A stretch of 48,643 bases of DNA from a virus. The translations under genes and the position numbers were made by a program. The stretch is taken from IMG/VR virus record IMGVR_UViG_3300003873_000380, positions 1 to 48,643 of that record; one strand, given 5' to 3'. Below, piece by piece: positions 41,821-48,422 of the stretch; position 1 is the stretch's first letter, and the number at the start of each line of letters is the position of its first letter. The notes beneath the pieces were generated by a model. It saw nothing but the letters and a program-made list of their open reading frames with translations. It did not search any database and had not been told where the DNA came from.

Positions 41821-43543
41821 AAAAAAACAACTAAGACAACACCAGCTTGACGCTAAAAAAGCGATACGAAACGCTTTAATAGCTGGTGAAGTGCCTTATG
41901 CTGATTGTTGTGTTTCGTTCGGCAAGTCTTTATTGCTTGCAGATATAGCACAAGATGCAGCAAAGAAAGGTAGGCGCGTGTTGATTATTACGCCAACAAA
42001 AGAGCTGTGCAAACAAAATTACGATGAGGCTTTTAATTATTTCGACAAAGAAAAAAAAGGTAGTATAGGCATTGTTTGCTCTGGGCTTAATAAAAATCAA
42101 TTTAACAGGAAAGTTATTATATGTACATATCAATCTTTTTTTAGTAAAAGGGCGACAGCAGGTCGTTTTGATTTGATCCTTGCTGATGAGTGTCATATTG
42201 TAAGTAACAATTCAGATACATCTATGCGTAAAATCATCATTGCTTTACAGCGCATTAATCCTAAAGTAATGATAGCAGGTGTTAGTGGCTCACCTTATAG
42301 GTTAGGGCAAGGCGTTCTTGAAAATGATAACATAGAGGGTAAGGCTTTATTTACGACGTGTTGTTATCAAAGTAATATTAAAGAGATGATGAAGCTAGGT
42401 TATCTTGCTCATATAACTTCTATCCAGTCTAACGTGCAAGTTGATTTGTCTGGTATCAGTCAATCGGGTAAAAGTGATTTTAATTCTAAATTAACTGAAG
42501 TTAAATTTAATGAAATTGCCTCACCTGCAACGAGCGACATGGCAGCAAAATTTAAAGAAAACGATATTCATACTGCTGTCATTTTTACTTCTTCAATCGC
42601 CAACGCTGAACACATAAAACAGTGCTGGATAGACCAAGGCAGTGATGCGAGCGAGATTAAGATTTTAACGGGCAAAACTCCTAGCGGTGAGCGTAAAAAG
42701 ATACTGAAATGGTTGGTTGATGACACGGGAAACCGTTATTTAATTAATATCGGTATTTTAACAACGGGGTTTAATTTTCCAGCATTAGATTGTGTTGTTT
42801 TGTTCCGTGCAACTGCAAGCCTTTCTTTATATTGCCAATGCGTTGGACGCGTTATACGCGCTCATAATCGCAATGGTGAGGATAAAATAGGGATTGTTAT
42901 TGACTATGGTACAAATATCGAGCGGCTGGGCGCAATAGATAATATTGAGCCGCCTAAGCCTAAGATAAAAAAGGATGTTGCACCACAAAAACTATGCGAT
43001 ATTGTTTTGGATGAAACAGTCATTGATAGACAAGGTATTACGCACAATGAGGGCGAGCCTTGCAATACTTTTAATATCTTAAGTGCGAAAAAATGCAAAA
43101 CGTGTGGCGCGCATTTTATTAGCGAAAATGAGGATGGCAAGTATTCTATGCGCTCTAAAGCTCAAATTTTAGAAGATAGCATTATTAATTATCACGTTGA
43201 TCATGTTGATTTTGATATTCACACGGGGCGCGATAGTGGGATTGATATGATTAAGATTGACTTTATTGATGCAGGGTTCGATAAAATTCACAGCCATTAT
43301 TTATGCTTAGATCATAACGGCATAGCTGGGACTTTAGCGCGTAAGTTTTTAATGAGTATGTTTAAAGATACTAGCAATTATTACAAGTTATCAACTAAAG
43401 GTATTTCGGTAAAATCGGTTTTTCCGATTTTAAACAGTGAAAAACATTATGATATGTTTTTTAAAAAAATATCAGGTGTATCGCTCAAACCTCAGAAAGA
43501 CAGTAAGTATATGACTGTTAGTAAAGTTATTTTTGAATATTGA
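41813..43543 (+). CDS. SF2 DEAD/DEAH-type helicase (UvsW/Ssl2-like), 576 aa
   Basis: Q-like RQHQLDAKKAIRNALIAGE, a P-loop in a reduced form (CCVSFGKSLLLADIA), Ia-like VLIITPTKELCKQ, DECH box near residue 124 (LILADECHIVSNN), motif III-like AGVSGSPYRLG, and motif VI CQCVGRVIRAHNRNGEDK. A short Cys-containing patch (CNTFNILSAKKCKTCG) lies in the C-terminal third and could bind zinc (CxxC). Such proteins remodel D-loops, R-loops or stalled forks. It overlaps the preceding genes and is the last of the operon. Confidence 0.85.
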   Translation: MSEKKQLRQHQLDAKKAIRNALIAGEVPYADCCVSFGKSLLLADIAQDAAKKGRRVLIITPTKELCKQNYDEAFNYFDKEKKGSIGIVCSGLNKNQFNRKVIICTYQSFFSKRATAGRFDLILADECHIVSNNSDTSMRKIIIALQRINPKVMIAGVSGSPYRLGQGVLENDNIEGKALFTTCCYQSNIKEMMKLGYLAHITSIQSNVQVDLSGISQSGKSDFNSKLTEVKFNEIASPATSDMAAKFKENDIHTAVIFTSSIANAEHIKQCWIDQGSDASEIKILTGKTPSGERKKILKWLVDDTGNRYLINIGILTTGFNFPALDCVVLFRATASLSLYCQCVGRVIRAHNRNGEDKIGIVIDYGTNIERLGAIDNIEPPKPKIKKDVAPQKLCDIVLDETVIDRQGITHNEGEPCNTFNILSAKKCKTCGAHFISENEDGKYSMRSKAQILEDSIINYHVDHVDFDIHTGRDSGIDMIKIDFIDAGFDKIHSHYLCLDHNGIAGTLARKFLMSMFKDTSNYYKLSTKGISVKSVFPILNSEKHYDMFFKKISGVSLKPQKDSKYMTVSKVIFEY

Positions 43544-43556
43544 TTGATTTTTAAGC

Positions 43557-43593
43557 AAAAAAAACCCTGAAAGAACGAGTAGAACTTTCAGGG
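43557..43593 (-). terminator. Terminator on the minus strand
   Basis: CCCTGAAAG (43565-43573) and CTTTCAGGG (43585-43593) form a perfect 9-bp stem; on the minus strand eight T follow (43564-43557). The plus strand has A-rich sequence after the stem, so it would stop leftward transcription, which fits the minus-strand ORF at 43652-43792. Confidence 0.75.
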
Positions 43594-43651
43594 AAAACAA
43601 CAAGATGGAAATAAAAATGAAAAAATTATTTCAATTTCAATATATCATATT

Positions 43652-43792
43652 TTAATCTAAATTCAAAACTGTTTGTAATTTTGTTAAATGTATTTGCTTC
43701 TCTTCCATTTCGTTTTGTTTAAATCTTAAATAGCGTTTGGCAATAGTTAGCTGTCCGCCCTTGATTTTGAAGAGCTTTCGCCTTACAGGCAA
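43652..43792 (-). pseudogene. Small minus-strand coding remnant, 46 codons, no standard start
   Basis: Read leftward, the frame LPVRRKLFKIKGGQ, LTIAKRYLRFKQNEMEEKQI, HLTKLQTVLNLD has a natural charged/Leu composition and is followed by a strong leftward terminator. The only start is TTG at 43792 with no Shine-Dalgarno, and an in-frame stop lies just before it, so it is probably the 3' remnant of a gene. The first 14 codons overlap, antiparallel, a plus-strand frame. Confidence 0.4.
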
Positions 43793-43933
43793 ATCGAGTT
43801 AAAGATGCTAAAAAAGAAAGGTGATAAAGTACATCGGGCGATTGAGTTTATTGTTTGTGAGTATAAAGATGATGTTGACGAGATCAATGCCGCTGTTTTG
43901 CTAGAAACTGGGAAGCCGTTATTTATTGATTGA
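43751..43933 (+). pseudogene. Small plus-strand coding remnant, 60 codons (42 from the first ATG)
   Basis: The frame is open from 43751, directly after a TAG, and reads LSALDFEELSPYRQIELK, then MLKKKGDKVHRAIEFIVCEY, KDDVDEINAAVLLETGKPLF, ID. The part upstream of the first ATG (43805) reads as good protein, but no ATG, GTG or Shine-Dalgarno serves it, so the 5' end is probably missing. A 42-aa product from 43805 remains possible. A terminator follows at 43971-44004. Confidence 0.45.
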
Positions 43934-43970
43934 TTGTTAATTATTGATTATTGATTGTTGATCGTTAATT
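43920..43970. repeat. Degenerate TTGATT/GTTAATT repeats
   Basis: The elements TTATTGATT, ATTGATTG and GTTAATT recur several times in about 50 bp, just before the terminator hairpin. A/T-rich repeats of this type may be slippage products; function unknown. Confidence 0.4.
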
Positions 43971-44004
43971 AAAGGCAGTGCCATTGTGGTGCTGCCTTTT
44001 TTTT
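43971..44004 (+). terminator. Rho-independent terminator
   Basis: AAAGGCAG pairs with CTGCCTTT, extended by further pairs into the loop (TGCCA/TGGTG), and the stem is followed by eight T. It separates the small remnant upstream from the XRE-primase-helicase operon. Confidence 0.85.
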
Positions 44005-44031
44005 GTGAATATATTGCTATTGTTCGCCTCG

Positions 44032-44037
44032 TATAAT
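44032..44037 (+). promoter_or_regulatory. Consensus -10 box before the XRE gene
   Basis: TATAAT lies 39 bp upstream of the XRE-regulator ATG, just after a terminator, so it likely starts the replication operon. The -35 region is poor (TTGCTA at 44014-44019 is only 12 bp away), which suggests activator dependence. Confidence 0.5.
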
Positions 44038-44075
44038 ACTATTACTAGCCCAAACAACAAAAAACAGGAAATAAT

Positions 44076-44249
44076 ATGATTTTAACTTTAGATGAGATAC
44101 TAGATAAATTATCAGATAGAAATTTAAAAGAAGTAGCAAGGCGTATAAATATGCACCACATTACATTGCTTAAAATCGTAAACGGCAAAACGCCCAATCC
44201 AAGCTGGCAGTCTATTAAGAAGTTAAGCGATTATTTAACAAGAGGGTGA
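44076..44249 (+). CDS. XRE/Cro-type HTH regulator, 57 aa
   Basis: MILTLDEILDKLSDRNLKEV, ARRINMHHITLLKIVNGKTP, NPSWQSIKKLSDYLTRG: the segment LKEVARRINMHHITLLKIVNG is a helix-turn-helix of the Cro/CI type and the rest fits the closing helix of a minimal Cro-like domain. CAGGAA lies 6 nt before the ATG. It is the first gene of the primase-helicase operon and is probably its autoregulator. Shorter than common ORF limits, but the motif is clear. Confidence 0.8.
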   Translation: MILTLDEILDKLSDRNLKEVARRINMHHITLLKIVNGKTPNPSWQSIKKLSDYLTRG

Positions 44250-44253
44250 TTGT

Positions 44254-44679
44254 ATGGCGAATATAGATATAATTTTATCAAGACTAGAAAAAGTAAAACC
44301 GCTAGGAAATAACAAGTATCGCGCTTTATGCCCTTGTCATGAAGAAAAAACCCCGTCATTTAATTTAAAACTACTTGATGATGATAGGGTGATTATGCAC
44401 TGTTTCGGCTGTGGATGTAATGGTATTGACGCGCTAAATGCGTTAGGAATTGAGTTAGATACCATGTTCCCTGAAAAAATAGACGGGGAAACGCGACACG
44501 GTTATAAAAAAGAGCGTAAACCGTTTTTAAATGATGAAAAACTAGCTTCATTAGCATTAGAAAGCACGATAATTATGTTGGCGGCTAATGATGTATTAAA
44601 AGGTAAAAAACTGAGTGTTGATGATTTTGAGCGTATCGAGTTAGCAAGTAATCGTTTTTATGAGGCGGTGAATTTATGA
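44254..44679 (+). CDS. Primase zinc-finger protein (CHC2-type), 141 aa
   Basis: Zinc-binding motif in residues about 25-65: YRALCPCHEEKTPSFNLKL and VIMHCFGCGCNGIDALNALG, that is CxCH...CxxC as in CHC2 primase fingers. No TOPRIM domain is present, so the polymerising part must lie elsewhere, for example in the next protein or in the host primase. The C-terminal 60 residues are helical. TAA/ATG region: it begins 4 bp after the XRE stop and overlaps the next start by ATGA. Confidence 0.85.
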   Translation: MANIDIILSRLEKVKPLGNNKYRALCPCHEEKTPSFNLKLLDDDRVIMHCFGCGCNGIDALNALGIELDTMFPEKIDGETRHGYKKERKPFLNDEKLASLALESTIIMLAANDVLKGKKLSVDDFERIELASNRFYEAVNL

Positions 44680-46007
44680 GCCTGGAAGATGATGCGGTCG
44701 ATATTGTTTTAAAAGAGGGTGTTGTTGTTCCGTTTAAACGCGGCAAGGGCTTTGTTGATAGTGAGGGAGAGCTAAACGCACCAGAAATCGCAGATTGGAA
44801 TGATAATTTATCTAAGGATATTGATTATATTATTCCTTTTGATTGTGTGGCGCGTGATATTCAACAGTGGATTTTATCTCAATCTATGTACCCACAACCT
44901 GGTCTTGCTTTCGCAGCCGCTTTGTCAGTCGTTGCCGTTGCTATTGGGCGTAATATTGCTTATGAAAACCTGAAAGGGAATTTGATGTTTATTGGACTGG
45001 CAGAGTCAGGGGAGGGTAAAGATTTTCCGTTAAAATGTGCATCGAGAGTGCTGGAAGCCGTGGGATTAGGCGGTGCGGTGGAAGATAGGCCAGCATCGGG
45101 AGCTGCACTTACTCAAGCAATGGAAGAAAATCCGTCTTTATTGTTGTCGATTGATGAGTTTGGACATTTTTTGAGTAGCATTAATGGGAAAGGAGCGAAT
45201 AATTTTGCAAAAGAAGTGGGCGATATTTTTACCAAGTCATATACAAGCGCGAACGATAAAATCACGGGCAAAAGAACGAAAGATAATGAACCTATTATCA
45301 TCAAAGAGCCAAACTTATGCTTGCTGGGTATGACAACAGAAAGACAGGTTTTTGATGGCTTAACCACTGCTGATATAGCAGACGGATCACTTGCTAGATA
45401 TATGATTATTTTTGGTGAGAGCGACGTTGAGCCGAGGCGGTTCAAGCGAGATAGTAAAGTGCCTGAAAAAATCATTGATAGATTAACGGCATTGATTGAT
45501 AAGCACAAAAAAGATCCGTTTTTATCTGCGACTCAATTAGACGTTTCCAATGATTTTGCGGATAGAAGTTGGTATTGGATGAAGGTGTTTTACAAAAAGA
45601 AAAAATCATTAAAAGCAAGTGAGAGGCAATTTAAGCCTTTTTGGGGTCGTGTTGTTGCGAGAGCTAAGCAGATGTCTTTATTGATTGACCAGTGCGATTC
45701 AATGGAGGTTTTAGACCATTATATTAATTTAGAAACAAAAGGAACTCAGGTTTTTATAAAAAAATACCTGCATTTGGGGGCAGATAATGAAAATGAGCGG
45801 TTGGCTAAATTGCTTGAAGCTAAGATAAAGGAGGCTGGCAGAAAGGGAATAACTGCAAAAAAGCTTGTGGCAGCAACGAGACAAATACAACCACACGTTA
45901 GAAAGGCATTACTTGAAGAATTGGTTGATAACGATAGTATATCAATTATACGTAAAAAAGTAGGTAACTCAAAAAGAGATAGTACGTTTTATTTTTGGAA
46001 TAAGTGA
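44676..46007 (+). CDS. DUF3987-like replicative helicase/ATPase, 443 aa
   Basis: Walker A near residue 112 (GLAESGEGKDFPLKCASRVL, GxxGxGKD form), Walker B-like LLLSIDEFGHFLSSINGKG near residue 158, and a sensor-like LLGMTTERQVFDGLTTADIA fit the RecA-like DUF3987 group of phage replication proteins. AATRQIQPHVRKALLEELVD near the end is a winged-helix-like tail. Partner of the primase zinc-finger gene (overlapping start), so the two probably act as a split primase-helicase. A terminator follows (46036-46070). Confidence 0.75.
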   Translation: MSLEDDAVDIVLKEGVVVPFKRGKGFVDSEGELNAPEIADWNDNLSKDIDYIIPFDCVARDIQQWILSQSMYPQPGLAFAAALSVVAVAIGRNIAYENLKGNLMFIGLAESGEGKDFPLKCASRVLEAVGLGGAVEDRPASGAALTQAMEENPSLLLSIDEFGHFLSSINGKGANNFAKEVGDIFTKSYTSANDKITGKRTKDNEPIIIKEPNLCLLGMTTERQVFDGLTTADIADGSLARYMIIFGESDVEPRRFKRDSKVPEKIIDRLTALIDKHKKDPFLSATQLDVSNDFADRSWYWMKVFYKKKKSLKASERQFKPFWGRVVARAKQMSLLIDQCDSMEVLDHYINLETKGTQVFIKKYLHLGADNENERLAKLLEAKIKEAGRKGITAKKLVAATRQIQPHVRKALLEELVDNDSISIIRKKVGNSKRDSTFYFWNK

Positions 46008-46035
46008 CTTATTTTTGTTCTTTTTTTGCCAGCTT

Positions 46036-46070
46036 AAAAGGGTGATATTTTCTTAATATTGCCCTTTTTT
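46036..46070 (+). terminator. Terminator after the replication operon
   Basis: GGGTGATATT (46040-46049) pairs with AATATTGCCC (46055-46064) over ten base pairs including two G-U, preceded by A and followed by six T. It is 30-60 bp after the helicase stop. Confidence 0.75.
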
Positions 46071-46205
46071 TCGCCCTTTTTTTACATTTTTACACCCTTT
46101 AAAACACCTGAATTTACACCTGAAACTCAACGAAGAACCTAGCAATAATGCGGGCTGTAGAGGATGTTTTTTTTCGGGTGTTGAGGTGTTTCAGGGTTAC
46201 TATCT

Positions 46206-46231
46206 AGGAGGATATAAATATGGGTAAATAA
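46206..46231 (+). promoter_or_regulatory. Strong Shine-Dalgarno with minimal ORF (M-G-K-stop)
   Basis: AGGAGG at 46206-46211 is 8 nt before an ATG (46220) that opens a three-codon ORF (ATG GGT AAA TAA). The same start-stop is repeated at 46266-46277 (ATG AGT AAA TAA) in the third 23-bp repeat. It may be a vestigial gene start or a ribosome-stalling leader. Confidence 0.4.
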
Positions 46232-46290
46232 AAGACATAAAAATAGGTAAATAAATGACATAAAAATGAGTAAATAAATAACATAAAAAA
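46222..46290. repeat. Three tandem 23-bp direct repeats (iteron-like)
   Basis: 46222-46244, 46245-46267 and 46268-46290 share the core GTAAATAA-(A/T)-(G/A)ACATAAAAA and differ at four to five positions. Exact 23-bp period, A/T-rich, adjacent to the replication operon and upstream of a long A/T tract. They resemble iterons that bind an initiator protein. Confidence 0.8.
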
Positions 46291-46633
46291 ATAACGTATA
46301 TTTATATTTTCTAATATTGCCTATATTAAATTTTCCTTATATATAATAATAAAAAAAATATACTACCCCCCCTATACACCTAACACCTAATATATATATT
46401 ATTATTTTTTTTTTTTTTTTTTTTATATAATATAAAGACTTACGTACATAGTCATTGATTCTTTCGGGTGTAATTGGGGTGTATTTCGTATGTTTTTTTA
46501 CGCACCTGAAATAAACTAATCACAAGCAATGCTTACGCATTATTAAAATACAGGGACGCATAATCATACAAAAAAAACAATTATCGTCCAGCCACGGGCG
46601 TTCTCGTAAGGATTTGGGGTATATTTTGGTAAT

Positions 46634-46711
46634 ATGCAGTATGCATTAATCACATTGTTGTTTATATTGCTCAATATTGGGTTATTATTATCTAACGTGC
46701 TTGGTTTTTGA
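46634..46711 (+). CDS. Possible 25-aa hydrophobic peptide
   Basis: MQYALITLLFILLNIGLLLS, NVLGF: one membrane span with no charged residue. It has no good ribosome-binding site, and lies in an otherwise non-coding region, so a chance ORF is likely. A short membrane toxin or a lysis-related peptide cannot be excluded. Confidence 0.2.
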   Translation: MQYALITLLFILLNIGLLLSNVLGF

Positions 46712-46789
46712 TTGGGCTGGGGGGGGGTAAAGGGGTTGTTTTTTTTTATGATGAGCGTATAGTGAGATGCAAGTTGGAAATAAACGGGA

Positions 46790-46895
46790 TTAGGACACCG
46801 CCAACAAAACGATAGAAATTAAAGCTGTTATTGATATGCACTGGTAGCTCTATCCTACCGTCCTAAAGTGCATAATCAATAGCAGCTTTTTTTTT
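46790..46895 (+). ncRNA. Structured RNA with pseudoknot and U-tract upstream of HNH/AP2 gene (copy B)
   Basis: In order: TTAGGAC (46790-46796); a spacer containing CGCCAACA; a stem strand (46821-46842); an inner hairpin GGTAG/CTACC (46843-46847, 46855-46859); GTCCTAA (46860-46866), the exact complement of the first element; the other stem strand (46867-46889); and a run of T to 46895. It ends 12 nt before the start of the next gene. The order, spacer length and parts of the stem sequence (TTATTG, ATGC, CTAAAG) match copy A at 15396-15499, so both belong to one RNA type. It works at least as a terminator and may be an attenuator or a C4-like antisense RNA. Confidence 0.65.
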
Positions 46896-46906
46896 GGACA
46901 AAACAA

Positions 46907-47515
46907 ATGAAAGAATTCATAGAAGTACCAGCAAGCAGGGCATCATTAGCGCAGAGAAAACCAGCATACGGAATTGGTATCAATGATGCTGACTACATGA
47001 CAGAGCAAAATATAAACGGAAAAAAAGTGCGCTGCCCTTATTATCGAAGATGGCGCGATATGCTAAAGCGTTGTTACTCAAAAAAATTCCATGAAAAATA
47101 CCCGACCTATAAAAACTGCACTGTATGCAAAGAATGGCTACTATTTTCCGCCTTTAAAGACTGGATGATACAGCAGGAATGGGAGGGAATGGAATTGGAT
47201 AAAGATATCAAAATTAAGGGAAATAAAATATATTCCCCTGATACTTGCTTGTTTATTCCCCACGCATTAAATTCATTGCTTACTGACAGTGCAGCCATCA
47301 GGGGGAAATACCCCGTTGGAGTTTGTTTTAACAAACAAGCTAAAAAATTTGTAGCGCATTTGAAATACAACAGCAAACTTAAACACCTAGGCTACTTCAC
47401 TACCCAAGAAGCAGCATCACAATGCTACCAAGCCGCACGCAAAGAAAAAACACTTCAAATAATCGAAGATAACATCTATCCACAGGTAACCCAATTTCTA
47501 GCACAGCATATTTGA
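46907..47515 (+). CDS. HNH-like/AP2-domain protein, 202 aa
   Basis: The N-terminal half has the phage HNH-like pattern: CPYYRRWRDMLKRCYSKKFH, YPTYKNCTVCKEWLLFSAFK, ELDKDIKIKGNKIYSPDTCL. The C-terminal half is an AP2-type DNA-binding domain: KYPVGVCFNKQAKKFVAHLK, HLGYFTTQEAASQCYQAARK. Such combined proteins are common in phages and are often mobile or regulatory; nuclease activity is unproven here. The gene follows the pseudoknot RNA by 12 nt, with only a weak GGAC as ribosome-binding site, and is 16 bp before the PP-loop gene. Confidence 0.8.
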   Translation: MKEFIEVPASRASLAQRKPAYGIGINDADYMTEQNINGKKVRCPYYRRWRDMLKRCYSKKFHEKYPTYKNCTVCKEWLLFSAFKDWMIQQEWEGMELDKDIKIKGNKIYSPDTCLFIPHALNSLLTDSAAIRGKYPVGVCFNKQAKKFVAHLKYNSKLKHLGYFTTQEAASQCYQAARKEKTLQIIEDNIYPQVTQFLAQHI

Positions 47516-47536
47516 AAACGAGGAATAAAAATGAAA
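47513..47536 (+). repeat. 24-bp direct repeat covering ribosome-binding site and start (copy 1)
   Basis: TGAAAACGAGGAATAAAAATG plus the following AAA occurs identically at 48399-48422. Each copy holds the GAGG site and the ATG of a gene (47531 and 48417). A diverged form (AAACGAGGATAAATAAATG) precedes the gene at 41329. Such shared gene starts may be recombination points that add small genes. Confidence 0.85.
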
Positions 47537-48337
47537 AACCTAAAACAAAAATTAATGGAACACGGTGTAAGCGCGGTTGGTGATATTAATCACAAATATA
47601 AAATTGTCGTTCCGTTTTCTGGTGGCAAAGACTCGCAAACTTGTTTAAAAATAGCGTGTAGAGAATACGGAAAAGACAATGTACTTGCGTTATTTTGTGA
47701 TACTGAATTTGAGCATCCTTTGACTTATGCGCACGTAAACCAAGTAACTAAAAAATACGGTTGTGATTTAATTACATTAAAAGCTGGTTCTGTAAAAGAA
47801 TTATGCTTAAAGTACAAAAGAACCCCTGGTAGCGGAGCAAGATTTTGTACTGACCGATTAAAAATAAGACCATCAAAATTCTTTTATAAAGCACTTGCAG
47901 AAAAGCAAGGTGGATTTGTAGTCTGGCTTGGGATGCGTAGCGATGAGTCTAAAGAAAGAGAAAAAAGATATAAAGGCAAGCTTTCAGAAGATGATTACGC
48001 GCCACATGATGTTTTAAAGGATTTTCCAAAATATCTTGAAAAAATGGGCGTGATGTTTAGATTGCCGATTATTGACTGGTCGAAAGAAGAGGTATTTGAC
48101 TACCTAAACAACGAACAAAATCCGTTATATTCGCAAGGATTTAGTCGTGTCGGATGTTTTCCCTGTTTAGCTGGTGGAGAGGGTGAACAATTAAGGGCAT
48201 TTATTCACGATGAAACAGGGAAAAAGCACTTTAAAATAGCTCAAGAAATTATTGATAATTGCGATAGAAAAGAAGTATTAATGAGCAAAAAATATTATGG
48301 ACAAGGTGGCGCAGGTTGTATGTTTTGCTCAATTTAA
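47531..48337 (+). CDS. PP-loop enzyme, PAPS reductase/DndC-like, 268 aa
   Basis: PP-loop near residue 30 (IVVPFSGGKDSQTCLKIACR) with SGGKDS, then LALFCDTEFEHPLTYAHVNQ and GSGARFCTDRLKIRPSKFFY, then WLGMRSDESKEREKRYKGKL. Cysteines recur in GCFPCLAGGEGEQL and at the very end (GGAGCMFCSI), as in DndC- or ThiI/TtcA-like sulfur-transfer enzymes where they may hold an iron-sulfur cluster. PAPS reductase itself has fewer Cys. It adenylates or reduces a sulfur-linked substrate; a role in modified nucleic acid is possible but no partner gene is seen. GAGG is 7 nt before the ATG. Confidence 0.7.
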   Translation: MKNLKQKLMEHGVSAVGDINHKYKIVVPFSGGKDSQTCLKIACREYGKDNVLALFCDTEFEHPLTYAHVNQVTKKYGCDLITLKAGSVKELCLKYKRTPGSGARFCTDRLKIRPSKFFYKALAEKQGGFVVWLGMRSDESKEREKRYKGKLSEDDYAPHDVLKDFPKYLEKMGVMFRLPIIDWSKEEVFDYLNNEQNPLYSQGFSRVGCFPCLAGGEGEQLRAFIHDETGKKHFKIAQEIIDNCDRKEVLMSKKYYGQGGAGCMFCSI

Positions 48338-48398
48338 GTGATAAAAAAAACACCGCAGGCAGTGGATGTTGATTTAAAAGTTGTATTAGATTTTTAGA

Positions 48399-48422
48399 TG
48401 AAAACGAGGAATAAAAATGAAA
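48399..48422 (+). repeat. 24-bp direct repeat covering ribosome-binding site and start (copy 2)
   Basis: Identical over 24 bp to 47513-47536 and in the same relation to a gene start (ATG at 48417). Confidence 0.85.

Larger units (their letters stand above)
46104..46510. other. Repeat-rich non-coding region, candidate replication origin
   Basis: There is no gene from 46008 to 46906 apart from a possible 25-aa ORF. ACACCTGAA occurs at 46104-46112 and 46116-46124, CACCTGAAA again at 46504-46512, and related GGTGT/ACACC strings lie on both strands between them (46175-46200, 46372-46390, 46465-46485). Three 23-bp repeats, a very A/T-rich stretch (46290-46440) and a 20-T run (46405-46424) lie inside. 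Repeats plus an A/T-rich tract next to primase and helicase genes are what a phage origin often looks like. Confidence 0.5.

Noticed and set aside
46222-46290. CRISPR-like array of three repeats
   Set aside because: The repeats are directly abutting with no unique spacers, so this is a tandem repeat and not a CRISPR array.
48338-48398. A 19-codon GTG frame before the last gene
   Set aside because: No ribosome-binding site and no recognisable content; too short to support.
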